A stretch of DNA of 64,000 nt from the NCBI RefSeq assembly GCF_000208405.1, contig NC_015437.1, positions 558,001 to 622,000 of the forward strand, written 5' to 3'. This document shows, piece after piece, positions 1 to 11,156 of this stretch. Source of the DNA: Selenomonas sputigena ATCC 35185. Its GTDB lineage: Bacteria; Bacillota; Negativicutes; Selenomonadales; Selenomonadaceae. Under the pieces are notes generated by a model. The model had not been told where the DNA came from. It saw only the letters and a program-made list of their open reading frames with translations, and searched no databases. Position 1 is the stretch's first letter, and each line of letters opens with the position of its first letter. Position numbers and translations under genes: made by a program.

Positions 1-1140
1 ATTCTTGTCATCAGCCTCGTTGCTCTCGCGCTTTTGGGCGGCATCACCTACTACTTTCTCTCGGGCATGATTTCGCCAATCGAGATCCTGTCCGAGACGA
101 TGAGTTTCATCGCCAAGGGGGATCTTACGCACAAATTGCCCGCGAGCGATCGCGTCGACGAGATCGGAGTGCTGCAGACGAGCTCGAATCAGATGGTCAC
201 GACGCTCCGAAAGATGGTCGAGGACACCTCGAAGGCCAGCGAGCAGGTGCTCGCGTCCTCTGAGGAGTTGACAGCAAGCTCGACGCAGACGGCGAATGCG
301 TCGCAGTCGGCGGCAGAAGCCGTTGTCGACATCGCCGAGCGTGCGGCGGAGCAGAGCGATATTGCGGAGATGGCGAACGAAGTCGCGCACAATATGGGAG
401 CGCAGACCGCAGACATCGCAAAGGTCGTCGATGCTTCGACGAAGGTTGCCGACGAGACGGAAGCAGCGACGAGAGAAGGCAGGGAGGCGCTCGGTAAGGC
501 GGTTGCGGGCGTCGAGAGTCTTGCGACGGGAGCTGCGAAGGTCGGCGCCGCCGTGCAGAACCTCTACGACGGCTCGAAGAACATCGCGGAAATGAACGAG
601 CTCATTACGAGCATCTCAGGCCAGACGAAACTCCTCGCTTTGAATGCTGCCATCGAGGCAGCGCGCGCGGGCGAGCAGGGCAAGGGATTCGCCGTCGTCG
701 CTGACGAGGTGAGAAAGCTCGCCGAGCAGAGCGAGGAGGCAGCGCAGCAAATTAACGCGGTCATTGGCAAGAATTCCGCGCAGATCGAGAGTGCATTTGC
801 ACTCACGAAATCGCAGGAGGACGAAGTCAAGGGAAATGTCGGGCAAGTTCGTGCCGCCGACGAGAAGTTCGCGAGCATCGCCGGCTCCGTCGAGGCCTTG
901 ACCGAGCAGGTCGAGAAGCTCACGAAGATCACGGGCGCACTCGAAAAGGACTGCAAGAGCACGGTCGATACGGTGCAGAAGGTCAGCGACCTGTCCCATG
1001 CCGTGCAGCAGAAGGCGACGGACGTGTCCGCCGTCTCCGAGGAGCAGGCGGCGTCCGCCGAGGAGATCGCGGCCGCGAGCCACACGCTCGCAGATCTCGC
1101 GCAGCAGCTGCAGGCAGGCGTCTCGAAGTTCAGGCTTTGA
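1..1140 (+). CDS. methyl-accepting chemotaxis protein, 5' truncated by window edge
   Basis: The frame is open from base 1, so the N-terminal sensor lies outside the window. What remains is the end of the second membrane helix ([14 protein letters not shown]), a HAMP linker and the whole cytoplasmic signalling domain. The hairpin tip that contacts CheA/CheW ([20 protein letters not shown]) is at about nt 640-700. The protein ends in KFRL and lacks the NWETF-type receptor-methylation tail. It should relay ligand binding to the CheA kinase. From the membrane helix onward it is almost identical to the next gene, which points to recent duplication or gene conversion. Only the family and role can be called, since the ligand-binding part is missing. 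Confidence 0.95.
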   Translation: MLVISLVALALLGGITYYFLSGMISPIEILSETMSFIAKGDLTHKLPASDRVDEIGVLQTSSNQMVTTLRKMVEDTSKASEQVLASSEELTASSTQTANASQSAAEAVVDIAERAAEQSDIAEMANEVAHNMGAQTADIAKVVDASTKVADETEAATREGREALGKAVAGVESLATGAAKVGAAVQNLYDGSKNIAEMNELITSISGQTKLLALNAAIEAARAGEQGKGFAVVADEVRKLAEQSEEAAQQINAVIGKNSAQIESAFALTKSQEDEVKGNVGQVRAADEKFASIAGSVEALTEQVEKLTKITGALEKDCKSTVDTVQKVSDLSHAVQQKATDVSAVSEEQAASAEEIAAASHTLADLAQQLQAGVSKFRL

Positions 1141-1264
1141 GACGGAACATGCGACGATTTTCGGCAGCATAAGGGACTATAGGTGTTTATTCCCCGGTAA
1201 GATGGATATTTCCTCCTCTGGTAAATTTCTTTAAAAATACGATAAAAGAATAAGAACGTATGAG

Positions 1265-1292
1265 AAAAGGGGATGCAGAAGCGTCCCTTTTT
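1265..1292 (+). terminator. rho-independent terminator between chemoreceptor genes
   Basis: A 12-bp stem with two G-T wobbles (AAAAGGGGATGC / GCGTCCCTTTTT), loop AGAA, ends in a T run. It lies 125 bp after the first receptor and about 40 bp before the next start codon. It could therefore end the upstream transcript or attenuate read-through into the second receptor. Confidence 0.7.
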
Positions 1293-1333
1293 CTATCGGA
1301 GAAATATCCACTGTCTGTTCGGAGGAGATGAAC

Positions 1334-3304
1334 ATGAAACTTAAACCTAAGATGCTCCTGAGCATTGGTGTGCCGCTGCTCATTGTCTTCATCGCCATGG
1401 GCTTCATCATCTACAGGATGGCGAGCTCGGGGCTTAAGACGGCGACGGAGGTGGCCATGGAGCAGCGCGCCAGCCGCTACGCCGAAGCGATCGACGGCAA
1501 AATGCAGGCACAGGAAGCGCTGCTCGACGCCATCAGCATGACCTGGAGCACGGCCATGCCGACAGGGGAAGTCTTGCAGGAGGAGGTCGCGGCGTTCAGT
1601 CGACGTGAAGGTGTCCAATTCTTTACGGTCGTCTATCCCAATGGCGCATTTTTGGGCAGCGAGCCGCTGCCGGCGGATTTCGATGCGCGTGGGCGTGCCT
1701 GGTACAAGAATGCCGCCGCTTCGGATGATGTGCAGATCTGCCCTGTCTATACGAGCATCGCGGACAATCAGGAGATCGTCACGCTGAGCAAGGCAGTGCG
1801 CGGCAAGAACGGCGAGCTCATCGCCGTCATCGCTACGGACGTTTCGGTCGCTTCCCTGACGGAGATCGTCAAGGACGTCAAGGTCGGCGAGACAGGCTCG
1901 CTCTGCGTCTTAGGGCCGGACAGCGAATTCATCTATCACAAGAAATTCACGGTCGACGACCCGCGGCTCAACGAGATGGAGGGCGGCAAGTACAAGGATC
2001 TGGCAGCACGCTTCACATCGAAGGATCCGAAGATGTTTGATGCGGAGTTCAACGGCGTGCAGAAGTTCTACGAATCGATGCCGATCGGCTCGACGGGCTG
2101 GCACGTCGTCGTGGAAGTGCCGCAGTCGGAGGCGTTCGCATCGGCGACGCAGATGTCGTATGCGATTCTCGTCATCAGCCTCGCAGCGCTCGCGCTCTTG
2201 GGTGGCATCACCTACTACTTCCTCTCGGGCATGATTTCGCCGATCGAGATCCTGTCCGAGACGATGAGCTTCATCGCCAAGGGGGATCTTACGCACAAAT
2301 TGCCCGCGAGTGATCGCGTCGACGAGATCGGAGTGCTGCAGACGAGCTCAAGTCAGATGGTCACGACGCTCCGGAAGATGGTCGAGGACACCTCGAAGGC
2401 CAGCGAGCAGGTGCTCGCATCCTCTGAGGAGCTGACGGCAAGTTCGACGCAGACGGCGAATGCGTCGCAGTCTGCGGCAGAAGCCGTCGTCGACATCGCC
2501 GAGCGCGCGGCGGAGCAGAGTGACATCGCGGAGATGGCGAACGAAGTTGCACACAATATGGGAGCGCAGACCGCAGACATCGCTAAGGTCGTCGATGCTT
2601 CGACGAAGGTTGCGGACGAGACGGAACAGGCGACGAGAGAGGGCAGGGAAGCGCTTCAAAAGGCAGTTGCGGGCGTCGAGAGTCTTGCGACGGGAGCTGC
2701 GAAGGTTGGCGCAGCCGTGCAGAATCTCTACGATGGCTCGAAGAACATCGCGGAAATGAACGAGCTCATTACGAGCATCTCAGGCCAGACGAAGCTCCTC
2801 GCCTTGAATGCCGCCATTGAGGCGGCGCGCGCGGGCGAGCAGGGCAAGGGCTTCGCCGTCGTCGCCGATGAGGTGAGAAAGCTCGCCGAGCAGAGCGAGG
2901 AGGCAGCGCAGCAAATCAACGCGGTCATTGGCAAGAATTCCGCGCAGATCGAGAGCGCATTTGCACTCACGAAATCGCAGGAGGACGAAGTCAAGGGAAA
3001 TGTCGGTCAAGTTCGTGCCGCCGACGAGAAGTTCGCGAGCATCGCCGGCTCCGTCGAGGCCTTGACCGAGCAGGTCGAGAAGCTCACGAAGATCACGGGC
3101 GCACTCGAAACGGACTGCAAGAGCACGGTCGATACGGTGCAGAAGGTCAGCGACCTGTCCCATGCCGTGCAGCAGAAGGCGACGGACGTGTCCGCCGTCT
3201 CCGAGGAGCAGGCGGCGTCCGCCGAGGAGATCGCGGCATCAAGTCACGCGCTCGCCGACCTCGCGCAGCAACTGCAGCAGGGAGTAGCAAAATTCAGGTT
3301 GTGA
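1334..3304 (+). CDS. methyl-accepting chemotaxis protein with dCache-type sensor
   Basis: A complete 656-residue transmembrane receptor. It has a membrane helix at about residues 7-27, an extracytoplasmic Cache-type sensor at about 33-270, a second helix at 275-297, then HAMP and a long coiled-coil signalling domain with its tip near residues 485-520. An ATG lies 6 bp upstream in frame, but the GGAGGAG at 1321-1327 abuts it; the ATG at 1334 has normal spacing and matches the start of the third receptor (MKLKPKML). The protein should sense a small molecule and signal to CheA. The cytoplasmic half is nearly identical to the truncated neighbour, while the sensor half is clearly different from that of the third receptor. 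Confidence 0.95.
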   Translation: MKLKPKMLLSIGVPLLIVFIAMGFIIYRMASSGLKTATEVAMEQRASRYAEAIDGKMQAQEALLDAISMTWSTAMPTGEVLQEEVAAFSRREGVQFFTVVYPNGAFLGSEPLPADFDARGRAWYKNAAASDDVQICPVYTSIADNQEIVTLSKAVRGKNGELIAVIATDVSVASLTEIVKDVKVGETGSLCVLGPDSEFIYHKKFTVDDPRLNEMEGGKYKDLAARFTSKDPKMFDAEFNGVQKFYESMPIGSTGWHVVVEVPQSEAFASATQMSYAILVISLAALALLGGITYYFLSGMISPIEILSETMSFIAKGDLTHKLPASDRVDEIGVLQTSSSQMVTTLRKMVEDTSKASEQVLASSEELTASSTQTANASQSAAEAVVDIAERAAEQSDIAEMANEVAHNMGAQTADIAKVVDASTKVADETEQATREGREALQKAVAGVESLATGAAKVGAAVQNLYDGSKNIAEMNELITSISGQTKLLALNAAIEAARAGEQGKGFAVVADEVRKLAEQSEEAAQQINAVIGKNSAQIESAFALTKSQEDEVKGNVGQVRAADEKFASIAGSVEALTEQVEKLTKITGALETDCKSTVDTVQKVSDLSHAVQQKATDVSAVSEEQAASAEEIAASSHALADLAQQLQQGVAKFRL

Positions 3305-3374
3305 TGCCCATAGGATATGGGTGTATTCTCCTGTTATGGTATGGTTAAAAACTCCGATAAAGCATATGGAGAAC

Positions 3375-3415
3375 GACAGTCGAAGGGAGCATGAAGAGTG
3401 CTCCCTTCAACTGTC
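3375..3415. other. long inverted repeat in the leader of the third chemoreceptor gene
   Basis: GACAGT-C-GAAGGGAGCA pairs with TGCTCCCTTC-A-ACTGTC around a 7-base loop, giving 16 pairs with one mismatch. No T run follows on either strand, so it is not a classical terminator. It ends about 45 bp before the start codon at 3460 and would form a strong hairpin in the 5' leader of the mRNA. Confidence 0.55.
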
Positions 3416-3459
3416 GCTGGAAGAAAAGCCATCCAAAGAGAAATACAGGGGGAAAAGAG

Positions 3460-5427
3460 ATGAAACTGAAACCGAAGATGCTCATGGGCATCGGCATACC
3501 GTTGATCGTCGTATTCATCATCATGGGATTCACCATCTATATGATGGCGAGCGCCGCCTTGCGCGACACGGTGCAGGTCGCCATGAATCAGCGCGCGAAC
3601 CACTATGCGGCGAAGCTCGACGGCAATGTACGCGAGGAAATCTCCATGATGGAGACCGTCATGATGGACTGGTCGGAAATCATGCCTGAGGGAGACGTCC
3701 TGCAGAAGGCGATCGATCACATCGCATCGAGGCACGGCGTGACCTCGGCATTTCTTGGGCGGCCCGATGGCAGCTATACGGCGAGCAAGGCGTTTGGAGC
3801 CGACTGGGATCCGCGCACGCGTTCCTGGTACAAGGCGGCAGTCTCTTCCGATGGACTGTATATTTCCGATGTTTATCAAGCGCCTTCGGACGGCGCCAAA
3901 GTCATGACGTTAAGTCAGGCGATTCGTAAGAATGGCGAGCTCATCGGCGTTCTCGGCATTGATATTTCCGTCGATGATATGACGGAAATCCTCAAGGATG
4001 TGAAGGTCGGTCAGACGGGCTCAATCTTCGTCTTGGGACCGAACAGCGAATTCATCTATCACAAGAAGTTCACGCTTTCCGACGCGCCGCTCAATGAGAT
4101 GGAGGGCGGCAAGTACAAGGATCTCGCCGCACGCTTCACGTCGAAGGAGCCCGAGATGTTCGAGGCGGAGTTCGACGGCGTGGCGAAGTTCTATCAGGAG
4201 ATGCCCGTCGGCTCTACCGGCTGGCACGTCGTCATCGAAGTGCCGCAGAAGGAAGCGTTTGCCGCCGCGACGCGCATGGCGTATGTGATCTTGGCGATTT
4301 GCCTCGTCGCGCTCGCGCTCCTCGGGGGCATCACCTATTATTTCCTGACGGCAGCGATCACGCCGCTCGAATTCCTCTCCGCTTCGGTCGGCTTCATCGC
4401 GAACGGCGATCTCACGCATAAATTGCCCGCGAGCGACCGTGCCGATGAGATCGGCGATCTGCAGACGAGCTGCAGCAAGATGATGACGACGCTTCGTAAG
4501 ATGGTCGAGGATACGTCGAAGGCCGCCGAGCAGGTGTCCGCTTCGTCGGAAGAATTGACGGCGAGCGCCAATCAGACGGCGAATGCCTCGCAGTCGGCGG
4601 CGGAAGACGTCATCGCCATTGCCGAACAGGCGGCGCATCAGAACGACATCGTGGAAAATGCTAAAGAGATCGCGACGAGCATGGACGGCCAGACGAAGGA
4701 TCTTGCCAAGGTCGTTGCGGCGTCCGAGCGCGTCGCCGACGCATCGGGTCAGGCGACGAGAGAAGGCCGCGAGGCACTCCAAAAGGCGGTTGCAGGCGTC
4801 GAGAACCTCGCGGAAGGCGCCGTGAAGGTCGGTGCCGCCGTCCAGCACCTCTACGACGGCTCGAAGAACATCGCGGAAATGAACGAGCTCATTACGAGCA
4901 TCGCGGGTCAGACGAAACTTCTCGCCTTGAACGCTGCCATCGAGGCGGCACGTGCGGGCGAGCAGGGCAAGGGCTTCGCCGTCGTCGCCGACGAGGTGAG
5001 AAAGCTCGCCGAGCAGAGCGAGCAGGCAGCGCAGCAAATCAATGATGTCATCGGCAAGAACTCCGCGCAGATTGAGAGCGCATTCTCGCTGACGAAGGAG
5101 CAGGAAGGCGCAGTCAAGGAGAATGTGTGCGAGGTGCAGGCGGCCGACGAGAAGTTCGCGAGCATCGCGGAAGCCGTCAAGGCGCTGATCGAGGAGATCG
5201 AGACGCTCACGAAGATTACGGGGCAGCTGACGAAGGATGCGGCGAGCATGACGGACATCGTGAATCAGGTCGGCGCGGTGTCGCATACGGTGCAGCAGAA
5301 GGCGACGGACGTTTCCGCCGTCTCCGAGGAGCAGGCGGCATCGACCGAGGAAATCGCCGCCGCGAGCCATACGCTCGCGGAGCTTGCACAGAAGCTGCAG
5401 GACGGCGTCTCGAAGTTCCGGCTTTGA
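3460..5427 (+). CDS. methyl-accepting chemotaxis protein with dCache-type sensor
   Basis: A 655-residue chemoreceptor with the same plan as the preceding one: N-terminal helix, Cache-like periplasmic sensor (about 33-270), second helix, HAMP, and a signalling coiled coil with the conserved tip [20 protein letters not shown]. The frame is open 23 codons further upstream. The ATG at 3460 is preferred because AGGGGGAAAAGAG precedes it and because MKLKPKML matches the upstream paralogue. The sensor is more divergent than the signalling half, as expected for tandem receptors with different ligands feeding one kinase. The C-terminus is again KFRL with no pentapeptide tail. Confidence 0.95.
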   Translation: MKLKPKMLMGIGIPLIVVFIIMGFTIYMMASAALRDTVQVAMNQRANHYAAKLDGNVREEISMMETVMMDWSEIMPEGDVLQKAIDHIASRHGVTSAFLGRPDGSYTASKAFGADWDPRTRSWYKAAVSSDGLYISDVYQAPSDGAKVMTLSQAIRKNGELIGVLGIDISVDDMTEILKDVKVGQTGSIFVLGPNSEFIYHKKFTLSDAPLNEMEGGKYKDLAARFTSKEPEMFEAEFDGVAKFYQEMPVGSTGWHVVIEVPQKEAFAAATRMAYVILAICLVALALLGGITYYFLTAAITPLEFLSASVGFIANGDLTHKLPASDRADEIGDLQTSCSKMMTTLRKMVEDTSKAAEQVSASSEELTASANQTANASQSAAEDVIAIAEQAAHQNDIVENAKEIATSMDGQTKDLAKVVAASERVADASGQATREGREALQKAVAGVENLAEGAVKVGAAVQHLYDGSKNIAEMNELITSIAGQTKLLALNAAIEAARAGEQGKGFAVVADEVRKLAEQSEQAAQQINDVIGKNSAQIESAFSLTKEQEGAVKENVCEVQAADEKFASIAEAVKALIEEIETLTKITGQLTKDAASMTDIVNQVGAVSHTVQQKATDVSAVSEEQAASTEEIAAASHTLAELAQKLQDGVSKFRL

Positions 5428-5486
5428 GAGCGCGCACTGCCGCATCTTGCAAAAATGCCATTCTTATGGTATCCTTTTGACGGTAA

Positions 5487-5750
5487 AGGCGATGAGGAAG
5501 AGGAGTACGCTGCAAGCGCCGCTTCAGAGAGGGGATGGCCGGTGAGAATCCCTGCGGCGGGCGGTGGAAGGTCGCTTCGGAGCTTTCGGGCTGAAGCCGC
5601 ATGGCGCATTTTGCTGTTCGGTGCGTAGGCGCGGGCGCGGCGGCGGCGTTATGCCTTGGAGCTGCAGGGCGTTTCGCCTTGCGGGAAGTTAGGTGGTACC
5701 ACGGAAGCAGGCTCTTCCGTCCTTTCGGACGGGAGAGCTTTATTTTTTGT
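5487..5750 (+). ncRNA. T-box leader (tRNA-Val sensing) of valS
   Basis: The 423-bp gap before valS holds a T-box riboswitch. Stem I elements are visible: AGTA near 5503, AGAGAGGGG and GGTGAGAATCC. The element GGAAG is followed by GTC at 5571-5573, which fits a valine specifier codon. The T-box core AGGTGGTACCACGG is at 5691-5704 and is followed at once by a terminator hairpin at 5711-5748. Uncharged tRNA-Val would stabilise the antiterminator and allow valS transcription. The class is well established in Firmicutes; specifier identity rests on position and on agreement with the downstream gene. Confidence 0.93.
5711..5748 (+). terminator. T-box-controlled terminator of valS
   Basis: GCTCTTCCGTCC pairs with GGACGGGAGAGC across a TTTC loop, followed by TTTATTTTTT. 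It directly follows the T-box core, which would compete for the 5' arm in the antiterminator form. Confidence 0.9.
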
Positions 5751-5850
5751 TTGCGGGAGGTTTATGCGGGCTGCGGGGATTTGTCTTGCGGCAGTCCGTG
5801 CTTCCTGCAGGGGACTTTTGCGTCAATGCGACATGTATGGAGGTTTTTTC

Positions 5851-8511
5851 ATGGCAAAGGATAATATCCCGAAGGTTTATGAGCCGCAGTCGTTTGAGAA
5901 GAGATGGTACGAGTTCTGGGAGAAGAACGATCTCTTTCATGCCGAACCCGAGGAGGGAAAGAAGCCGTTTTCCATCGTGATTCCGCCGCCCAATGTGACG
6001 GGGCAGCTGCACATGGGGCATGCGCTCGACAATACCTTGCAGGACATTTTGATCCGCTGGCGGCGCATGCAGGGCTATAATACTCTTTGGATGCCGGGCT
6101 GCGACCATGCGGGCATCGCGACGCAGGCGAAGGTGGAGGCGGCGCTTCGCGCAGAGGGTACGAATCGCTACGAACTCGGGCGCGAGAAGTTCACGGAGCG
6201 CGTCTGGCAGTGGAAGGAGGAGTACGGCAGCCGCATCATGTATCAGCTCCGAACGCTCGGCTCTTCGTGCGACTGGGCGCGCGAGCGCTTCACGATGGAC
6301 GAGGGCTGCTCGCATGCCGTGCGCGAGGTCTTTGTGAGCCTCTATGAGAAAGGGCTGATTTATCAGGGGACGCGCATCACGAATTGGTGCCCGTCGTGCA
6401 ACACGGCGCTTTCGGACATCGAGGTCGAGCACGAGACGGAGGCGGGCCATCTCTGGCATCTGCGCTACGCATTCGAGGACGGCTCGGGCTATGTCGAGAT
6501 CGCGACGACGCGCCCCGAGACGATGTTCGGCGATACGGGTATCGCCGTGCATCCCGATGATGCACGCTACAAGGATCTCATCGGCAAGAACGTCATCCTG
6601 CCCATCGTCAACCGTCCCATTCCCATCTTTGCCGATGAATACGTCGATCCCTCGTTCGGCACGGGCGCGGTCAAGGTCACGCCGGCGCACGACCCGAACG
6701 ACTTCGAGATGGGGCTGCGTCATGATCTGCCGCAGGTGCGCGTCATAGAGAACGACGGCACGATGTCGAAAGGTCTCGGCAAGTACGCGGGACTCGATCG
6801 CTACGAGTGCCGCAAGATGCTCGTCAAAGACCTCGAAGAGGCGGGCGTGCTTGTCTCTACGGAAGAGCATGAGCACGCCGTCGGCCATTGTTCGCGCTGC
6901 CATACGACGGTCGAGCCGCTCGTCTCCAAGCAGTGGTTCGTGAAGATGGAGAGCCTGGCGAAGCCCGCGATTGAGGCGGTGCAGGATGGAAGGATCAAGT
7001 TCGTGCCCGAGCGCTTCACGAAGATCTATGTGAACTGGCTCGAAAACATCCGCGACTGGTGCATCTCGCGCCAGCTTTGGTGGGGCCATCGCATCCCTGC
7101 ATGGTACTGCACGGACTGCAAGGAGACGATCGTCTCACGCGAGGACGTCGAGACTTGCCCGAAGTGCGGCGGCCACCATCTGCACCAAGATGAGGACGTG
7201 CTCGACACATGGTTCAGCTCGGGACTCTGGCCGTTCGAGACGATGGGCTGGCCCGAGGAGACGCCCGAGCTCAAGCAGTTCTACCCGACGAGCGTTCTCG
7301 TGACGGGCTATGACATCATCTTCTTCTGGGTCGCACGCATGGTCATGATGGGCTTGGAGTTCGGCAAGGACATCCCTTTCCACCATGTGTTCATCCACGG
7401 TCTCGTGCGCGACAGCGAGGGGCGCAAGATGTCGAAGTCGCTCGGCAACGGCATCGATCCCGTCGAGGTCATCGACAAGTACGGCGCGGACACCTTGCGC
7501 TTCATGCTCATTACGGGCAACACGCCGGGCAACGACATGCGCTTCTACTGGGAGCGCGTCGAGGCGGCGCGAAATTTCGCGAACAAGCTGTGGAACGCCT
7601 CGCGCTTCATGCTCATGAATTTGGAGGATTTCGATGCGGGCTTCACTCCGACGGCGGAGGACTATACGCTTGCCGACCGCTGGATCTTGTCGCGCTGCCA
7701 GAAGACGGCGGCGGGGGTGACCCAGAACCTTGAGAAGTTCGAGCTGGGCGAAGCGGGACGCATGATCTACGAGTTTATTTGGAGCGAGTTTTGCGACTGG
7801 TATATCGAGCTGGCGAAAGCGCGGCTCTATGACAAGGACGCGGCGGGTGAGCGCTCGAAGAAGACGGCACAGTATGTCCTCTCGTACGTCTTGGAGCGCA
7901 CGCTTCGCCTGCTGCACCCCTTCATGCCGTTCCTCACGGAGGAAATCTGGCAGCGCGTGCCGCATGAGGGCAGGAGCATCATGGTCGCGCCGTGGCCCGA
8001 GGCGGACGAGAGTCTCGTCGACGAGACGGCGGAGCGCGAGATGGCGAGCATCATGGAAGTGATCGTGCGCATCCGCAACATGCGCGCCGAGGTCGAGGCC
8101 GCGCCGGGAAAGAGGAGCGAGGTCATTTTGCACTTCGCGGACAAGGCGCTCGCGCCCGTATTCGCCGCGCACGCCGCGTACTTCGCCGCGCTCTCGTGGG
8201 CGGAGCCTCTGACCGTCTTGGAGGACGGCGCGGCGAAGCCCGAGAACGCCATGGCGGCGATCGTCGCAGGCGTCGAGATCTACCTGCCTTTGAGGGGGCT
8301 CATCGACGTCGAGAAGGAAAAGGCGCGTCTGGAAAAAGAATTGGCAAACCTCGTCGGCGAGGAGAAGCGCCTCGGCGGCAAGCTCGCGAACGAGGGATTC
8401 GTCAAGAAGGCGCCGCCCGCCGTCGTCGAGAAGGAGCGCGAAAAGCTCGAAGCGGCGCGGGAGAAGAAGAAGGCGGTCGAAGAGCGTCTCGCCTACCTGG
8501 CGAAGCTCTGA
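5851..8511 (+). CDS. valS: valyl-tRNA synthetase
   Basis: An 886-residue class I aminoacyl-tRNA synthetase that charges tRNA-Val. The signature HMGH is at residues 54-57 after PPPNVTGQL, and KMSKS begins at residue 526. The CP1 editing domain lies between them. The anticodon-binding region and a C-terminal coiled coil rich in Lys, Glu and Arg follow, as is usual for ValRS. The frame is open back into the T-box leader, but the ATG at 5851 is preceded by GGAGG at 5839-5843 and is the only start downstream of the terminator. It is regulated by the upstream Val T-box. folC follows after 13 bp, so the two are probably co-transcribed. Confidence 0.98.
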   Translation: MAKDNIPKVYEPQSFEKRWYEFWEKNDLFHAEPEEGKKPFSIVIPPPNVTGQLHMGHALDNTLQDILIRWRRMQGYNTLWMPGCDHAGIATQAKVEAALRAEGTNRYELGREKFTERVWQWKEEYGSRIMYQLRTLGSSCDWARERFTMDEGCSHAVREVFVSLYEKGLIYQGTRITNWCPSCNTALSDIEVEHETEAGHLWHLRYAFEDGSGYVEIATTRPETMFGDTGIAVHPDDARYKDLIGKNVILPIVNRPIPIFADEYVDPSFGTGAVKVTPAHDPNDFEMGLRHDLPQVRVIENDGTMSKGLGKYAGLDRYECRKMLVKDLEEAGVLVSTEEHEHAVGHCSRCHTTVEPLVSKQWFVKMESLAKPAIEAVQDGRIKFVPERFTKIYVNWLENIRDWCISRQLWWGHRIPAWYCTDCKETIVSREDVETCPKCGGHHLHQDEDVLDTWFSSGLWPFETMGWPEETPELKQFYPTSVLVTGYDIIFFWVARMVMMGLEFGKDIPFHHVFIHGLVRDSEGRKMSKSLGNGIDPVEVIDKYGADTLRFMLITGNTPGNDMRFYWERVEAARNFANKLWNASRFMLMNLEDFDAGFTPTAEDYTLADRWILSRCQKTAAGVTQNLEKFELGEAGRMIYEFIWSEFCDWYIELAKARLYDKDAAGERSKKTAQYVLSYVLERTLRLLHPFMPFLTEEIWQRVPHEGRSIMVAPWPEADESLVDETAEREMASIMEVIVRIRNMRAEVEAAPGKRSEVILHFADKALAPVFAAHAAYFAALSWAEPLTVLEDGAAKPENAMAAIVAGVEIYLPLRGLIDVEKEKARLEKELANLVGEEKRLGGKLANEGFVKKAPPAVVEKEREKLEAAREKKKAVEERLAYLAKL

Positions 8512-8524
8512 GGAAGGTGGGGAA

Positions 8525-9820
8525 ATGGACTACAAGGAAAGTCTTTCTTACCTCGAAAGTCTCAACGTATTCGGCTCGAAGCTTGGGCTTTCGCGCATCG
8601 AAAGGCTCGTCGAGCTGCTCGGGCATCCTGAAAGGCGATACGGCACGGTGCACGTCACGGGCACGAACGGCAAGGGCTCGGTCAGCGCCATGACGGCGGC
8701 GATTTTGACGGAATCGGGCTTTAGGACGGGACTCTACACCTCGCCGCATCTCGATTCCTACACGGAACGCTTCGTCATCGACGGTGAGCGCGCAAGCGAG
8801 GCGGACTTTGCGGCGGCGATCAGCGCGGCAAAGCGGGCGGCGGACGCGATGCTCGCCGAAGGCGCGGAGCAGCCGACGGAGTTCGAGGTGCTGACGGCGG
8901 CGGCGTTCTATTATTTCGCCGAAAAGCACGTCGACTATGCCGTCATCGAGGTCGGTCTGGGCGGCCTTCTCGACTCGACGAACGTCATCATGCCCGAGGT
9001 CGCCGTCATCACGAACGTCGCCATGGAACATGCCGACCGCTGCGGCGGCACGCTCGAAGGTGTCGCCCGTCACAAGGCAGGCATCATCAAGCCGGGCGTG
9101 CCCGTCGTCACGGCGGCGGAGGGAATGCCGCTCGACGTCCTGCGGCAGAAGGCGGAGGAGGAGGGAAGCGAAATCTTCGCCTATGGCGAAGATTTCCGCG
9201 CGGCCGCAGGTGCTGATGGAATCGACTTCTCGTCGAAGAACGGCGGCGCGGCGCACTACGCGCTCGCTCTTGGCGGCGCATACCAGCATCAGAACGCCGC
9301 GCTCGCCATTCGGACGGCGATGCTTCTCGCTGAGAAGCATCGCGCCGTCACGCACGAGACGATCGCCCGCGCCTTGAAGTCCGTCGCCTGGCCGGGGCGC
9401 TTCGAGCGTTTCACGCTCGAAGGCGTGCGCATCGTCGTTGACGGCGCGCACAACCCGGCGGGGGCGGCGGCCCTCAAGGAGAGCCTTGACGCGACATTCG
9501 CGGGCGAGAAGCGCGTGCTGCTCCTCGGCATCTTGGAGGACAAGGACTATCGTGCAATGCTTCGGACGCTCGTGCGTGCGGACGATCGCGTCGTCATCAC
9601 GCCGCCGGATTCGGCGCGCGCGGGCGACCCCGAGAACCTTGCCCGCGTCGCGTGGGAAATCACGCGGGAGGTCGAAGTCGTCCCGGCTGCGGATGCGGCG
9701 CTCTCGCGTGCGCTCGACCGGGCGGCCGGGCGGCGCATCCTCTGCGCGGCAGGCTCCTTGTATCTCATAGGGAACTTGCGGCGTCTGCTTTTGGAGAGGG
9801 GGGCGCACCATGACGGCTAA
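8525..9820 (+). CDS. folC: folylpolyglutamate synthase / dihydrofolate synthase
   Basis: A 431-residue Mur-ligase-family enzyme that adds glutamate to (dihydro)folate with ATP. The P-loop GTNGKGS is at residues 46-52, and YTSPHLDSYTERF and a VDGAHNPAG motif match FolC. Length is normal. It sits 13 bp after valS with its own Shine-Dalgarno (GGAAGGTGGGG), and the valS-folC order is common in Firmicutes. Its 3' end overlaps the next gene by 11 bp, so the three are probably one operon, and folC expression likely depends in part on the Val T-box. Confidence 0.95.
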   Translation: MDYKESLSYLESLNVFGSKLGLSRIERLVELLGHPERRYGTVHVTGTNGKGSVSAMTAAILTESGFRTGLYTSPHLDSYTERFVIDGERASEADFAAAISAAKRAADAMLAEGAEQPTEFEVLTAAAFYYFAEKHVDYAVIEVGLGGLLDSTNVIMPEVAVITNVAMEHADRCGGTLEGVARHKAGIIKPGVPVVTAAEGMPLDVLRQKAEEEGSEIFAYGEDFRAAAGADGIDFSSKNGGAAHYALALGGAYQHQNAALAIRTAMLLAEKHRAVTHETIARALKSVAWPGRFERFTLEGVRIVVDGAHNPAGAAALKESLDATFAGEKRVLLLGILEDKDYRAMLRTLVRADDRVVITPPDSARAGDPENLARVAWEITREVEVVPAADAALSRALDRAAGRRILCAAGSLYLIGNLRRLLLERGAHHDG

Positions 9821-11156
9821 GGACGGCCTGTCGGATTATCTTGCGGGCGGCATCTACTACGCCATCTTGCTCGAAGCCTTCCTCATCGCGCTCTCGCCGC
9901 CATTGGCGACGGCGGCGCTGCTCCTCGGCGTCATCTTCTGGCTCGCGCGACTCGTCGTCGACAAGGAGTGCCGCCGCTTTCGCCGACTGCCCTACGACGT
10001 GCCTGCCGCACTCTTCGCGCTTTTGGGCGCGGTTTCCATCTTCGTCTCGCCCGACCGCGGCTTCAGCTTCTACAACTACTACAACCTCGTCGGCGTCTAC
10101 CTTCTGACGTACCTTCTGATCGGACAGAACGTCCAGGCGTCGCAGGACATCCGCAAGATCGTCTACGCGCTCGGCCTTTCGTGCGTGCTCGTTCTGCTCT
10201 ACGGCTTCTACCAGTTCGCCTTCGGCATCGACACGAGCACGATGAAGTGGGTCGACGGCGACGCCTTCCCCGAGCTCAAGAAGCGCGTCTTCTCGACGTG
10301 GGAGAACCCCAACATCCTCGCGGGCTATCTCGATGTCGCCATGTGCTTTGCCTTCGCCTTTTTTGTGAAGATGCGCGATCAACGACGGCGCATCGCGCTC
10401 GGCGCGGCGCTCGTGCTCTTAGCGGCGTGCCTCGCGATGACGTATGCACGCATGGCGTTCCTCGTCATCGCCCTGATCTTCATCCTCTACGGCATGTTCC
10501 GCGATGGGCGCGTGCTGCTTGCGGTCGGCGTCGTCGCGGGCGCGCTCTTCCTCTTCGACCCCGCGCTTCTCGACCGCGTGACGTCGGTCTTCACGCGCGT
10601 CGACACCTCATCGGAAATGCGCCTTGCGCTGTGGGAAAGCACGCTCGCCATGATCGGCGACCATCCGTTCTTCGGCATCGGCTGGGGCGCTTACTGGATG
10701 GTCTACCCCGAGTACGACTTCTATCTGCAGGGCGCGGACGTGCTCATCGTCCACGCGCACAACATGTATCTGAACTACGCGGCGGAGATCGGCGTCGTCG
10801 GCGCCGTATCCTTCCTGTGGTTCTTCTTCGGCACGATGGGGCTGGCATTCTTCTCGAAGGTGCACGACAGCGAGGGCTTCCGCCAAGGGCTGATGCTCGC
10901 GATCAGCCTCGCGTTCTTCTCCATCGCGCTGAACGGCCTCACGGACGACGTGCTCTTCAACATCCCGTCGTCGATGCTCCTGTGGCTTCTCGCGGCGCTC
11001 GCCGCCGTCACGGAGTTCGCGGGAAACGAGGAGGACGAAGCTATCGTCATGGACGAACTGGCGGCGAGGAAGCGGCAGAAGCTTCGAGAGCTTCGCCAAA
11101 GAGCGAAGAAGGGCGGCGAATCGCCCAAAAATAGCGGTGAAGAGTCCGAAAATTGA
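9810..11156 (+). CDS. O-antigen ligase (WaaL/Wzy_C-like) family membrane protein
   Basis: A 448-residue polytopic membrane protein with about ten to twelve hydrophobic segments. A periplasmic loop region of the Wzy_C type contains GWGAYWMVYPEYDFY and the motif VHAHNMYLNYAAEIG, which resembles the catalytic H-N-x-(Y/F) region of O-antigen ligases. The C-terminus is a charged cytoplasmic tail rich in Arg, Lys and Glu. Such proteins transfer or polymerise undecaprenyl-linked glycans at the outer face of the inner membrane. It overlaps folC by 11 bp. Whether it is a ligase or a polymerase cannot be decided from sequence. Confidence 0.85.
   Translation: MTAKDGLSDYLAGGIYYAILLEAFLIALSPPLATAALLLGVIFWLARLVVDKECRRFRRLPYDVPAALFALLGAVSIFVSPDRGFSFYNYYNLVGVYLLTYLLIGQNVQASQDIRKIVYALGLSCVLVLLYGFYQFAFGIDTSTMKWVDGDAFPELKKRVFSTWENPNILAGYLDVAMCFAFAFFVKMRDQRRRIALGAALVLLAACLAMTYARMAFLVIALIFILYGMFRDGRVLLAVGVVAGALFLFDPALLDRVTSVFTRVDTSSEMRLALWESTLAMIGDHPFFGIGWGAYWMVYPEYDFYLQGADVLIVHAHNMYLNYAAEIGVVGAVSFLWFFFGTMGLAFFSKVHDSEGFRQGLMLAISLAFFSIALNGLTDDVLFNIPSSMLLWLLAALAAVTEFAGNEEDEAIVMDELAARKRQKLRELRQRAKKGGESPKNSGEESEN

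Noticed and set aside
1238-3360. Sigma-28 type promoters ahead of chemoreceptors 2 and 3 (ACGATAA near 1239 and CCGATAA near 3354)
   Set aside because: The -10-like parts resemble GCCGATAA, but no TAAA -35 lies at the right spacing in either case.
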